This document shows, in pieces, positions 49,590 through 62,410 of a stretch of 64,000 nt of DNA. The stretch is from NCBI GenBank assembly GCA_028023455.1, contig JAQFVV010000042.1, forward strand, positions 3,985,739-4,049,738, read 5' to 3'. Positions within the stretch are counted from its first letter, which is position 1. The number at the start of each line of letters is the position of its first letter. Under the pieces are notes generated by a model. That model saw only the letters and a list, made by a program, of their open reading frames with translations, made no database searches and was not told the DNA's origin. Origin of the DNA: Epiperipatus broadwayi (Eukaryota > Onychophora > Udeonychophora > Euonychophora > Peripatidae). The translations under genes were made by a program, and so were the position numbers.

Positions 49590-51240
49590 ACTTCTTTAGA
49601 AACATCCACTATTCATGCTAAATTTTAACATTTATTAAAAATTAAAATGGCCATTTTACATTTTTAAGACAGTCATGTTATTTAGACATGGAATTCACCT
49701 AGGGAGTTTGTTGTGAATACAACTAAGTCTATTTTGGGGTTAAATAAAAAGTAAAATCCTGCCTTATTCTTTGATTATCCTATTATCATTAGAGACTTGA
49801 TTAAAAGGCAATCTGAAACATTTTCTATTTGGCTTAATGATAAATTAAGTATGAAACTTCACAAGCAATAAATATTTAAAAGACAAAAATTCAACAATGG
49901 ACAAAAAGGCTTAAAAGTGATTGGTGAATAAAACTGCAAGAGATATGGTCATTAACAAATCATATGCATTTTAAATCTTTACTGCCACACTGAAAATAAT
50001 GCATGGATCTAAAAAAATGATATCACAAACCTATTAAATCCCTTGGATTTAATCAGGTGGAGAAAATATTTTAATCACTTTTTAAAAAATAATAAAAAAA
50101 TTGAAAACAAATACTTTTAATGTTATATCTACACTATCTAGTAATATAGATTAAGCTTAATTAAATTAAAACAATTCATAATTTATAAATGAAAAATCTG
50201 CATGATTTGATGAAGCATTTGGAGAAGTTTTAATGTGTGATATTTTAATTTCAGAACTAATGGAATTTTTTAGGAATAGAAAGATCCACCAAGTTCAAAT
50301 TTGTAAAAATAAAGGAATAAAAAGGATTGACTGCAGTAACTACTATGGAATATCATTATTATATATACCAACAAAAATATTTATTCATTTGGTCAAGAGC
50401 AATTGATTCAGTTAATAAAACATGTTTGTGTCAATGACTAAAATGAGCTCTTGTTAGCTGAGAAATTTTATTCAAATTATACAACTTCTATCTGATGGAA
50501 TGAAAAGAACTAGTATTATTACTAATGGAAATCTGAGGTATATGAAATGAAATCTGACTTTAACCAAGAATATTTTACTAGTACCAATTATTTGTTTTTC
50601 ATTTTAATAATAATGGTCGTTGGATCTGCTATAGCCAGATCCATGAAACAGGCATCAAGATGAAATTAAAAATAAGAACAATAGTCTCATCTTCTTGGTT
50701 TTTAGGTTTACAATATATTGATAATTATAGTCTTTTCTAATTCAAAAATCTTCAACAACTTTTAACTTGGATGATTATCAATTTAAGAAGGTGAATCAAT
50801 TTAAATATTTTGATATCTTTTTAGGTAAATAGGTAGATTTGGATGTTGAGATGCAACTCAGATTCCAGTGAATTCCTTCAACATTAAATAAATTAAAAGA
50901 TATTATATAGAGCTGTTATTTTTATAAATTTATTGTATGGAGACTAAGACTTGGACTTCCTAATGACTAAACATAAAAGCATTAGAAAATTCATTTACAG
51001 ATAATCCATAAGATTTTAAAAATATGCTGATGTGTGATGCTATATCTATAAATAACTTTCTATAAAATTATTTTATGGTGAACTTGAGATGGTTTTCCCG
51101 AATAGGCAATCAATCACACCCTTAATAATGATTATCTCAGAGATTTTTAAAAAGTGCAATATTGATTGTTTTCATTGAAAAAATATGACTAAGAATAGAA
51201 TACAATAGTTACAATTTAGAGGTATTCGTTGCAGAAATGT
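49590..51240 (+). pseudogene. Dead non-LTR retrotransposon
   Basis: Plus-strand pieces in LINE order: WRKYFNHFLK-like linker (about 50060), NKGIKRIDCSNYYGISLLYI (about 50310-50370), and VDLDVEMQLRFQ...STLNKLKDII (50835-50905). The last matches the xDIDVEIQxRIQxxxxAFxRLxxxxF stretch of many LINEs, followed by a decayed LYG region. It has multiple stops and shifts. The FADD box appears as LQYIDNY, so the catalytic aspartates are damaged. Confidence 0.65.
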
Positions 51241-51267
51241 CAAAAAATCAGACTAAAGATCAGCAGG

Positions 51268-51382
51268 CGTCAAGCGTTGTCAGCCGAGAGGTCAGCACAG
51301 CAACCTTGCAAGCAAGCAGTTGGTTGCAGACGGTTGTTGCGGGTTCGCCTCCCGACCGATGATATGACATATGGAAAAAAAA
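51268..51382 (+). repeat. tRNA-derived SINE with target duplication
   Basis: A 115-bp element with TCAGCCGAGAGGTCAGCACA, a B-box GGGTTCGCCTCCC and a poly-A tail. It is flanked by GATCAGCAGG (51258-51267 and again after the poly-A at 51386-51395). Same family as 16111-16224. Confidence 0.85.
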
Positions 51383-51395
51383 AAAGATCAGCAGG

Positions 51396-52221
51396 TGATT
51401 TATATTGACATTTTTAATGTTTTGTTATAATTTTTGTCTTCGTTTTATTTTTATTCTGGAGTGGCTACTAATAAATGAATGAACGAAAGCTTCATTAATA
51501 TATATATATTGTATATGAAGAGCAGAACAATTATTTGACATATATACGTTCTTCATGAAAAACTCTCAAAAAACATTGATTGTTTAATTAAAGAATAAGA
51601 TTTATATTATCATTCAAATCATATTTAAGCCTGGATGAGCAAATGATCTTTATAAAAATTGGTGTGTGTGTGTGTATATATATAAATACAATAAGTATGT
51701 GTGTAAATGATTCAGCTTGAAATCAGATTTAGATGGCTAGGTATATATATATATACCGAATAATTAATAAATAAGTTTTACAGATTACAGTATTTAACTT
51801 CTAGTATTATCCAAAGATAAAATATATATACGTGAATAGACAAATTTTTATCTATTCAAATTAAGTATTAATAAAATACAGTAATTAATATTATGAATAA
51901 TATTCGAATTCCTAAGATGGAGGCAAAAATATAATTTATTTTATAGCTTATGATTAAATAATAATAATAAATAGAGTACTTTATTATTTTTCTAAGCAAT
52001 ATTCTACCTTGAGGATAATCCCAAGCCTTTAACCTCACAGGAAGTAAATAGATTCAGCATAATCTTGCGCAAGCTACTTTTTTTTAAAAGAGAGAAAAAG
52101 ACGTAATATAAAAAAATAATTTTAAAAGGAATTTATTTATATTAAGTAATTTTAGTATTTTAATTGATATATGTGTGAAATTTTATTTTTGTTAATATTA
52201 TTTTTATTTTTTAATTAAAAT
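51396..52221. other. AT-rich DNA upstream of Runx
   Basis: No gene seen. It contains a (TG)n(TA)n microsatellite (51661-51684). 51990-52080 is slightly richer in G+C and could hold regulatory sequence. Confidence 0.5.
51661..51684. repeat. (TG)n(TA)n microsatellite
   Basis: About seven GT units followed by TATATATATA. Confidence 0.85.
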
Positions 52222-52812
<591 letters not shown>

Positions 52813-54039
52813 TAATAATGTTATTTTATTGTATGAATCTAAAAACTTTTTCGCGCTATATTGAGAAATAATAGTTTATTTTAATATTTATGTTTGGAAA
52901 GAAGATATATGTTTTTAGTTATGTTAATAAAGATTTAATACTTCAATTTTATTAATTTATTTTTTTTCTTTTGACAAACAAAAAAATTACAATTATTTGA
53001 GACAGGTAGATAAACTTCTGTACCTTTATGAATGAATTGAAAAGTGTAAACATTTGCCGATAGAGGGCGAAACTTGAAACTATTTCAAAGAAATACTACA
53101 CTTACTCTACTTCCGTGTAAAAAGTGAAAAAAAAATGACAACCCGATGCGATCTCTGGGTTATCGCTCCGATTCATGGTTATTCTATTTAATGTACGTGT
53201 TTTTTTAAATTCTAATAATTGTATGATTCATATTTCAGTCATTACTCCCGCATATACGTAAATGACTTTACCGTCAATAATTTTTCCGTTTCCGATGCTG
53301 ATATTTGTTACGTTAATGCCCCTGCTCTTTTTTTGTCAAAGATACATGTGTGTATCTTCCTAGCGGGAATATATGTTAATTTTTTATATATAAATTTTAA
53401 AATTGTATATAATTAGTTATTTTAGAGCTGCTCAAAAGTTTTTTTTTTTAATCTTATCACTTTATAAAATAGTGTTTGAAATTTCTATATTAAATTACAA
53501 TAATTATCCTTCATTTTTTAAAAATCAAACTCACACATTGAAACCATTACTGGCGTCAGTAGTCATTGACAGAAGGGGAGAGGGTCGAAAAAATCCTTTA
53601 TTCAAAATCTTAATAACATCTATAGTACTTATTAGTTCTGTGTTTTTTATTTCAATTTTCAAATGATTAATTAAAATGAACAATAATCTTGAACATTTTT
53701 TTTAACTTCTTTATATTTTATAAATGATAATGAAATTATCGTGTTAACTTTTTCGTATGTTTGATTTGCAGTTACAGAGCGCGCATGGATTGGAAAATAT
53801 TATATGTATAATAAAATTACACACGCGCTCTTTATGATTTATTTAATAGCTTCCTATCTAAAAATGTTATTGAGAAAGCGAAAAACAGTCTGAAATAATA
53901 AGGCTGTGGTTCGGTATTCGGATTCCAATTAGCTACAGTAGATTCTATTTTAGCTGATAATTTAAGAGAAGTTCCGTGAAACCTTGATTATTTTATATAT
54001 ATAATAGTTGCGTTTTTATAAGTGAGGGGTTTAACAACT

Positions 54040-54160
54040 CAACATTGGTATTATAGACTGTTGAAGGGCGAGTGACTCAAGTTATCCAAGTAATCATCTC
54101 ACGAGTGTGCAGATATTTGATTCAAAAGTACAAGGTAGCCAAATAGCGTCGAAACATGTT
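54040..54160 (+). repeat. tRNA-like SINE fragment
   Basis: GGGCGAGTGACTCAAGTTAT followed about 40 bp later by GATATTTGATTCAAAA (A- and B-box-like) and a GCGTCGAAACATG tail element. Confidence 0.4.
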
Positions 54161-54269
54161 TTATTTAAGGTGTGAATTTATTCACGCATGACTTATTAAT
54201 TATATATAATGTTAGTACTGTATATATAAATAAAATAAAGTATTATGATTAATATTTGTAATAATAATC

Positions 54270-54365
54270 ATATGGTCCTCTGCCTAATACAGTGGACTCT
54301 GAGAGCTAGAAGTACGTAGATCAAAGCTCAATTGGGTGAACAACACATGACATTCTGAACGGTGA
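54270..54365 (+). repeat. tRNA-like SINE fragment
   Basis: GGTCCTCTGCCTAATACAG ... AAGCTCAATTGGGTG resembles a tRNA-derived head with a weak B-box. Single copy in the window. Confidence 0.35.
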
Positions 54366-55284
54366 AAATTATTCGATTATTTCTTTATTGAATGAATAAT
54401 TACTTGGTATGGCAACAGCCTATCGAACACCTAAGTACCAGTTTGAACACAGTAATTTCATATATCTGATTGAGATTTTTTTTTTCACTTTAATCACCTG
54501 AGAATAAAACCATGAGAATCTTTAGCTTTGATTTCAAAATTCTACCATATCTATTCTCTTTTTTGTCTGTGTGCCTTAATATTTTAAACAGCTTTTCGGT
54601 GCCATTTTTTTACCATAGGATTTTTATAACTCTTTAGACACCAAAGAGGGTGCCTAAATATATATATATTATTGTGTTGATTATAATATTGTTTCACTTT
54701 AGTTGATTTAATTAATTACATTAAGACTCCTTCTCTCCCCGTAAAAATAATAAGTATAAATGTTTTAATTAAAATCAAATACTGTATACATTTTTGGGTT
54801 TTTTACAAAAAAAGTTATTTTTATTTTATGGAAAGTTTTCATTAATTGATATCTATATAAACAGTATAATTAATGTAACAAATCTCGTTTTAAAATATAT
54901 ATTTATTGATATCATGTAAAAGAATAAATAGATATACAAAGTTGTATTTTTGGAATTTACATCTAGAATTGAAAAATCGCATGGGAGCATATATATTTTA
55001 ATATTTGTATATTGTATTAAAATCATATAGAATATACATAATAAAAAAATTTTATTGCAAAATTTTTTTTATATTTTTTAAAAATATATTCTAAATAATA
55101 TTTTTGAATAATATATTGGTAAAATATTAGTAAGGATTTTAACTTAAAGAATTTATGGAAAGTTAAATATTATGTTGGAGAATTGTTTGGTTTTCAGAGG
55201 GGGGGGGGTGCAAAAAGATGCTATTGGTATTGTTGGAATAATTGCAGATTTATTGAAAAAAATAAAGGAATTGGAATATAAATT

Positions 55285-55444
55285 GTCAAAATAAGAGTCA
55301 TAAATCACATGACCCTATCTCTTAAGCTTGTAAGTTATAAACAATGAGAATTGCCAATTTCTCTACAAGCTTTATGATAAATGCTTAGCCAGAGCCAGCA
55401 CTTAAAATATCTCTGTCAAGAACCCCCCCTCCATGGTTTCATGC
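55285..55444 (-). repeat. Dispersed repeat, copy 2 (inverted)
   Basis: The reverse complement of the 36828-37002 repeat with the same two ends and a shorter G run. It lies in Runx intron 1. Confidence 0.8.
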
Positions 55445-55539
55445 TTTGGCACTCCTCAGAGAGGTGGCAGGGTAGGTGTGAATTTGGGTAAAACATTTGC
55501 TAAAATAAATTGGAATAAACTTATGACTATCTTAAAAAA

Positions 55540-56480
55540 TAAAGTATTTTGGAGAGGAGATTGATTTAGAATATGTATACTGGACAAAGAATAAGAATCA
55601 GACTGGAAAATAATGAGTCTTTTGAAGTCAATATAGAAAAGAGAAGTTTGACAAAGATGCTGTATGTAAGCTGTGCTTTTAATATTTATTTAAATGACTT
55701 GACATAAATATTTAAAATGTGGAAGAGCTAGTATTAGAGATAGAATAATAAAATGTATAAGATTTGCAGATGATATGGCTCTTATACCTTGAGAATGAAA
55801 GAAGTCTTCAGAATATGTTGAATAAATTGGAGGATGTATGGAATGATGATGATGAATATTGAAAAAAAACACAAGTTTTTATAGATATGGGGCAATACAA
55901 AAAGATTAAAAATTCAAATTCATGATAATATAGTGCAACAGGTAGATGGATTTAGATATTTGGGTCATTGGTTGAATGAAGATGGAAGAATCAAATATGA
56001 CTTTAAAAGAACAATATCATTGGCAAAGAAAGCATTTATTAAGTGAAAGAAAATATTTTATGGACCTTTGAAGAAAGAATTAAGGAATAGATTAATTAAA
56101 TGCTATGTATGGAGTGTATGGTTATGAAGTATGGGCAATGACAGAAAAAAAATTAGGAACCGATTGGAAACCTTTGAAGATGTTGATCATGGAAAAGAGC
56201 AGATAAAATTAGTAGGATGTATAAAATGGCAAATAAAGAAGTTTTAGAAAGAGTAAACGATAAAAAAAGATTGAAGAAATTAGAGATAGAAACTGGATTG
56301 GGCATATATTAAGAAGGAAGAATAGTTTAATAAAAGATGTTTTGGAGGGAATCATTAGTTAAAACAACAAGAAAGAATGGAAAAGATTGCATTTGCTGGA
56401 TAATATAAGAGATGGGAATTGAAGATCTGGACAATAAAGAAAATAAACTTGAGAAATGGATTAATTTGCTATGTGGCTGC
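55540..56480 (+). pseudogene. Dead non-LTR retrotransposon in Runx intron
   Basis: IRFADDMALI at 55760 is the reverse-transcriptase catalytic box. It is followed by LQNMLNKLEDVW, FRYLGHWLNEDGRIKYDF, LAKKAFIK, KELRNRLIKCYVWSV and a RDRNWIGHILRRKNSLIKDV-like C-terminus. All lie in the right order for an RTE/CR1-like LINE but are spread over several frames with stops. Clade not resolved. Confidence 0.8.
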
Positions 56481-58319
56481 TCTCTTGATCTGTTCATAGG
56501 ACAGCATACTATTGATGATAATATCCTAAATACTTCAATTAATTTATATATTATTATGGCATCAAGATTAACAATTGATGAAACTTAAATAATATGTGAA
56601 AATTTAATTATTAAAATTTTAGAACATTGTGGATCTTGGACTGCAGATCTAAAAGTAGATTTCTTTTTTGCCTGTAATGTGAATAGGAAGTTTTACATAA
56701 ATATAACTAGCACTTGGAGGTTTTTCACTCATATATATATCAGACATAATATTTAATTAAAGATTCATGGCAATCAGATTAGTCTTTAAAGTTAAGTACG
56801 CATTTAATTTCTGAGTTTAGCTTTATCTATTCTACAATTACTATCATTAATTTAAAGATTTTCATAGCTTTATGGATGTAAATATTTCAATTTGCCCATA
56901 TAATAATTTAAATAAAATTTCAGCCATGATTAACTTTGTAAACTGAAAACTTATACGTTTAATAATTTGAATATCTATTTGAGCCGCATTAATTACTAGA
57001 TCACCTGATTTTACTTGCATTTTTAATTTTAATTGTTTGTTACCTTGTTATATCATAGTTGAAATTTTATCTAGATTATTAATTACATGGGAATGTTTTC
57101 ACATATATATACAAATGCAGAGATGAGGTTTTGTTATAGAACATGGTGATAATACTCTTGAATATTTTATTGCTAGGCAGAGTATAACTTGCTGTAATTA
57201 TGTTTAATTCTAATTATTTTGATATGCTTGTATTGTGATTAACACACCTTGCTGTACAGTTTTTATTTATACAAATAATAATAGTAGAGTAATATGGATT
57301 TTATGGGTTAATGAGTGTCAGTTACAGGAACATGTTGTTCTGTTGCATCAGATAGTGAATAGAATATTTGAATAATATAATGTTATGGAATTAATGTTAT
57401 GTTTAACTTTATATGCACAGAAATTACAATGAAGACTAATATAATTTTTTATATTCATTGTGGGTGAAATTAAGAAAAAAAATCTAATAGTTTATTGTTC
57501 CAATTTCATATTAACTTTGGTCACAAATATGAATTGAGCTAGAATCGCCATCCATGGGCATTGTGTTCAGAATTTGCCACTCTAACACCACAGTAAACCA
57601 TACTGGACAGTAAAATAATTAAGTTGGCATTGGATATGGTATTCATTAGATGATCAGGAAATTTGACTGCAATTGATAATGAAATGTATAAATATAACCC
57701 AAGCATTTTTTTTCTGTAGCATAAAAGTTTTTAGACCAATTTATAAATTGAGAGTGTTTTCCCCTTTTTTTCTTCCAATGCATAAGCTTTTAGTTAAGAC
57801 CTGTAGAGATCCCTACCTTCACATTTTCAACCGCATATGCTTTAAGTTTATTGCCTTAGTAAATATTACATACATTTCATTTGAATGATTAAAGTACACA
57901 ATGTTTAGCTTGTTTGCTACTATTTCTGCAAATACTCTTTTTTTTTTAATGTTATTATTATGTAAGTTTATATTTAAACAAGTTCTTAGTTCAGAAAACT
58001 GATATCTAAGTCTTTAATATTTTCTGATGTTGAGAATAGTTCTCACATCTTTGGAAGGAGCTAAAAGATATAATATATTTTAATTTTATTTGAAACATCT
58101 ACTAATTTCATAATTATATGGTAAACTATTTCCATAATATAGTTTAAATGTGAAATGTTTTTAGATAAATTCAAACTTTAATGCTTTTCCAAATACATTC
58201 AACTGTATGAAGTTAATACCTAAGAATATTCCGATTGATAATAGTCTTCCTTCTTCAGGTATTGTTGGCGTGTTCTGTGACAGTATTATCCTAGAAATTT
58301 CTACTGACTGTTGCCTTTG

Positions 58320-58617
58320 CCAAAATAGCTTAAATAGTTAGAGTACTTTAAATTTAATACACACAAATGTAAAGGTTACTAGTTTAATTCCCATATTAGT
58401 AGTCATTGGTTAGGTCAGCAACACCTTAAGAAGAGATAAAAATATCATTTGATGTGCTGTATTATATACTAATCAGTGTATTACCAGTCATGACTGAATG
58501 TACTTGGAAAAGTATTGAAAAATGTTTGGATTTTAAAAACAAAAACATTAGATGATGGAAATAGCTCATAATGTAAATACAAGTAAAATGTCATCTTCAC
58601 AAACTGCCATGTATGCA
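58320..58617 (+). repeat. tRNA-derived SINE (CAGCAACACCTGAA family)
   Basis: A-box-like ATAGTTAGAGTA, B-box-like TTACTAGTTTAATTCCC, then GGTCAGCAACACCTTAAG and a TTAGATGATGGAAATAG tail. Copies are at 4914 and 12345. Confidence 0.5.
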
Positions 58618-58780
58618 TCTATTAATTTCATTGCTGTTATGAATAAATTAACTTTTGATGATGTTATCTTTCCACAATGATTATCTAGAATTCAATTCAA
58701 GCTTATTTTTATAGTTTTTATTAAAGATAGAATAAAATAAAAAATTGTTTCTATTGGGATTATAAGGACTTATAAATTGA

Positions 58781-59431
58781 ACCACCATTTCACATATGTA
58801 ACTGAATCGAAAACCTATATCGGAACAAACTGAATTCAAGTCAAAATAGAGTTATTATTAATGAGTTTTAATTTTAATTTTGAAAAAGCCGCTAAAATAA
58901 TGTCTTTTGAAATATGGTATGGCATAATATGTTTATCACATAAAAACAATTGTGAATATGTTATTAAACAAGGCAAAACTCTCCATACAGTAGTGCCACC
59001 CTGTGCCAACCAGAGTAATCAATGGATGCCAGAAGGCTTATGCATAAAATCCCTATTTAGTACCTACTCATCCAATATCCCCAGACTAGTTTTTGGCTTG
59101 TTGCCACCACCATTTCACATATGTAACTGAATCAAAAACCTATACCGGAACAAACTGAATTCAAGTCAAAATAGAGTTATTATTATTAATGAGTTTTAAT
59201 TTTAATTTTGAAAAAGCCGCTAAAATAATGCCTTTTGAAATATGGTATGGCATAATATGTTTATCACATAAAAACAATTGTGTATATGTTATTAAACAAG
59301 GCAAAACTCCATACAGCAGTGCCACCCTGTGCCAATCAGAGTAATCAATGGATTCCAGAAGGCTTATGCATAAAATCCCTATATAGTACCTACTCATCCA
59401 ATATCCCCAGACTAGTTTCTGGCTTGTTGCC
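58781..59431 (+). repeat. Tandem duplication of about 325 bp
   Basis: Unit 1 (58781-59105) and unit 2 (59106-59431) are about 96% identical. Each contains host sequence plus the first part of the hammerhead element. The junction falls inside the element, so duplication came after insertion. The open frames 58861-59130 and 59280-59501 are products of this repeat and not genes. Confidence 0.88.
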
Positions 59432-59477
59432 TTCATCAGTGAGGAGTCTTGGATCTGAGAGCAGTGCACCTAGATCT
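58964..59477. mobile_element. Hammerhead element, half copy split by duplication
   Basis: A single-arm insertion starting TTAAACAAGGCAAAACTCTC and ending GCACCTAGATCT. It is flanked by a 16-bp duplication AATTGTGAATATGTTA (58948-58963, 59478-59493). The tandem duplication inserted a second partial copy. The constant end is complete, whereas the other end is truncated, like a 5'-truncated retroelement. Confidence 0.82.
59404..59445 (-). ncRNA. Hammerhead ribozyme, type I, core intact
   Basis: The same architecture as 32986-33027: UCCUCA, CUGAUGA, GGC/GCC around AACAA, GAAA, C-UA-G, U, GUC triplet and UGGGGA. The only difference is in the stem II loop. Cleavage is predicted after the C at 59410. 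It lies antisense within Runx intron 1. Confidence 0.85.
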
Positions 59478-60632
59478 AATTGTGAATATGTTAAAGATTA
59501 AGATAGGTGATGACATTATTGATATTCTGAATGTTGTAAATTGTTTTTAAGAGAGGAAAATGGTTGTAAAATATTGATTGAAGAAAGAATTCTTGAAGAC
59601 AATTTATCATGATCAAGAACTTATCCCTTGAAAGAGCATTATTGGAGGTCAATCATGAGATTTTGTTGAGAGAAAATGAAAAAATCATCTAGAATTTGAT
59701 AATAAACTCAAAATTTTACAGAATAATCGATTATGATTCTATCAAAATAGTACATTGAATCATCATTTTTAATAATAAGGATCTCAGGAAGTGAATATAT
59801 CAGCAACAAACTGCATGATAATAGCCACAATATTTGAAACATACTTTAACTTAATTTTTCATTCATCAAAAATAGATAATTTTTTTCAAACTAAGTTTCA
59901 AGAAAGTTTATTTGGAAAGCTGACTACCATTCTTTAATTGTATATTCTGTTCATACAAAAAATGCTCTTACTAACTTCTAAATAATTAATTTAATACTAC
60001 TATAAATAATATAACTGGCTATTCCTTTAATAGATATCATAAGATTAATTCTTCATCAGAAAATATATAAAAAGCTATTAAATTTATACAGAAGCCACTG
60101 AAAAACCCCAGCAAGTTATATCTAAACTAATTCATCTCCATCATTAAATGAAAAAGTATAGAGTGGACCCACTTTTAGCTTGTATATGGTATGTAAGCAT
60201 TTAATTTATTGGCATATTACAACACAATGTAAATTATATGTATTAATGTAATTTCAGGACAGTTCTATACTTTTTCATTTATTGACGAAGTTGTATTCGT
60301 TTAATACAGCTTGCTAGTTTGTTTTGGTGACTTTCACAAAATTTCATCCTTATTTGAGCTATTGCAAATCATATTTAAAATGTATGTATTTATTAATCCA
60401 AGGCTTTGAACATTTCAAGATCTTTTAAGCAATAAACACTTCAACCTATGGAGAAATTAAAGTGCAAGAGAATGCACTTCATAACCTGATCACCATTTCT
60501 TATGCTTACACAAGCTGTTTACACAGAGGCTAAACTCTCCATACAGTAGCGCCACCAATGCAAACCAGAGTAATCAATGGTTCCAAGAAGGTTTTTGCAT
60601 AAAATCCCCATCTAGCGCCTACTCATCCAATA

Positions 60633-60674
60633 TCACCAGACTAGTTTCTAACTTGTGGCTTTCATCAGTGAGGA
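60633..60674 (-). ncRNA. Hammerhead ribozyme, nearly intact
   Basis: CUGAUGA, stem II AGC/GUU (A-U, G-U, C-G) around CACAA, GAAA, C-UA-G and GUC are kept. Stem I has one mismatch of six. Probably weakly active. Confidence 0.78.
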
Positions 60675-60790
60675 GCCTTGGATCTGAGAGCAATGCACCT
60701 AGATCTTATAGTTAGCTAATAAGGTAAAAGGTGGCTGTTGGAGGGTCACATTAGATCCTAAGATCTAGGTGCAGTGCTCTCGGATCCAAG

Positions 60791-60826
60791 GCTCCACTGA
60801 TGAAAGCTGAAACTAGTCTGAGGATA
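60791..60826 (+). ncRNA. Truncated hammerhead motif
   Basis: The second arm: CUGAUGA (60797-60803), then AAGCUGAAAC and UAGUC, with the stem II loop and one strand deleted. Predicted inactive. Confidence 0.65.
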
Positions 60827-61602
60827 TTGGATGCATAGGCACTAGATGGAGATTTTATGTACAAACTTTCATGCATCCATTGATTACTCTGGCTTGCATT
60901 GGTGGCGCTACTGTATGGAGAGTTTAGCCTCCATGTAGAATGCACTTTATGTTGAAGTCTCAAACATAGATTTAACTATAAAGCAAGATAAATTGATCTT
61001 TTTTAAACCTCAATAAAGTTCTATCAAAGATTTAGATGATATATAATTTCTGTGCTGTTTTTTTTAGAAATGGAATTAAACAAACCACAAATTATCAAAT
61101 TTATGTTTATACTGACAGAATCGAAAGGCTTAACAAATCCATAAGTGATTCAATGTCTGGTTGGAATCTTCACAAGTTCTTTGGTACATATTAAATAAAA
61201 AAATAAAATTGAATTTGTGAAATTTGGTTATTATTATAATAGTTATTGATAGAATATAAGTATGTATAATAAATATTAATACTTTGATATTTTTAGACAG
61301 AATAAGTAATAATTAAGGACCCTTATTGTAAACCTAAAATAGGGACACTTGGTTTATTTTTTTATACAGCACTGGATGTCTACAATTGTTAAATCTTCTA
61401 CAAGGTATCAAAGTATGAAGGAGAAATAACCACAGATATGAAGATTTGAGTATTTGATACTTCTATTTTATTTACTGAATGAAGATTGTTTGCAAAATTT
61501 ATGTATAATGGAAGAGGATGGTCTATATACATTAGTGCATGTTTGTGACATGGTGGAGTTGAGATGAAGAATGCATTGATTAAAAAATAATCTTGAAATA
61601 TA

Positions 61603-61681
61603 AAACCATCAAACATCACATGATCACCATTTTTATGCTTGCACTGAATGGCATTACTGTATGGAGAGTTTTGCCTCTGTG
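61603..61681. mobile_element. Minimal 79-bp derivative of the hammerhead element
   Basis: It contains only the two element ends, CATCACATGATCACCATTTT at one side and TACTGTATGGAGAGTTTTGC at the other, joined without arms. It is flanked by a 14-bp duplication AATCTTGAAATATA (61589-61602, 61682-61695). This fixes the two true ends of the family. Confidence 0.85.
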
Positions 61682-61895
61682 AATCTTGAAATATATATAT
61701 ATTTGTATTATTTTATGTTAATAATTGGTTTTATTTTAGATTTGGATTTCATAAATGAACAGGGTAAACAGAAAACCTGTTCCTACAATGGCAGTAAAAG
61801 AACTAATATAAAATATTTTGAGTAAATCACGAGGAACAACAAAATATCTTTAGTTAGTTAGTGGAAAAATACAATAACATTTTAACTCAAACTTT

Positions 61896-61945
61896 TAAGC
61901 ACCATTTTGACTTTGGAATGATCTTCATCAGGATGATCTTTGGGA
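61896..61945 (-). repeat. CTGATGAAG...GTCAAAA motif, possible hammerhead relic
   Basis: Minus strand reads CCTGATGAAGATCATTCC then AAAGTCAAAATGG. CUGAUGA is followed by a possible 3-bp stem and an AAAA in place of GAAA. No triplet or stem I is evident. Confidence 0.3.
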
Positions 61946-62151
61946 GTATCAGTAACCATACTGATTTGCAAGTTTTTGTAAAAATGTGATATAAAAAGAC
62001 AAATGTATTCTGAATGTTTTAAATATTTTTGTTTCAATCTTATAAAACAAATTGTAAATAAAATGTCAAAAATGTAAAAATTGAATTATAATTGTATAAT
62101 GTTACTAAATAAAAATATTTGAATTTAAAAAAATTTTATTTTTTTTTTTAA

Positions 62152-62295
<144 letters not shown>

Positions 62296-62331
62296 TAAAA
62301 GTTTTTATATTTTGTATAAATAATTGTTCTG

Positions 62332-62410
62332 CCCCGAGCAGTTAGCTTAATGGTAAGAGTAAGCTTGGTGAATAAAAGTTAGCTTTGAACCCTTAAAACA
62401 ATGGGAAAAA
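62332..62410 (+). repeat. tRNA-derived SINE head
   Basis: GCCCCGAGCAGTTAGCTTAA followed by TGGTAAGAG (A box) and GCTTTGAACCC (B box), then an A-rich tail. Single copy in the window. A tRNA gene is unlikely because the acceptor stem does not close. Confidence 0.5.

Larger units (their letters stand above)
60480..60936. mobile_element. Palindromic hammerhead element
   Basis: A 457-bp insertion with AGAATGCACTT duplications (60469-60479, 60937-60947). It begins with the GATCACCATTTCTTATGCTT terminus. It has two inverted arms separated by GGTGGCTGTTGGAGGGTC-type spacer and ends at GGAGAGTTTAGCCTCCATGT. The open frame 60963-60751 is the arm's shadow. Confidence 0.85.

Noticed and set aside
58861-59501. 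Open frames MSFNFNFEKAAKIMSFEI and relatives
   Set aside because: They lie in a tandem duplication that includes mobile-element arm sequence; no domain, no splice logic, and the opposite strand is equally open.
60751-60963. 70-residue minus-strand frame
   Set aside because: It lies within the palindromic element and mirrors its other arm; not a gene.
62332-62400. Functional tRNA gene
   Set aside because: A and B boxes are present, but the acceptor stem does not pair and an A-rich SINE tail follows.
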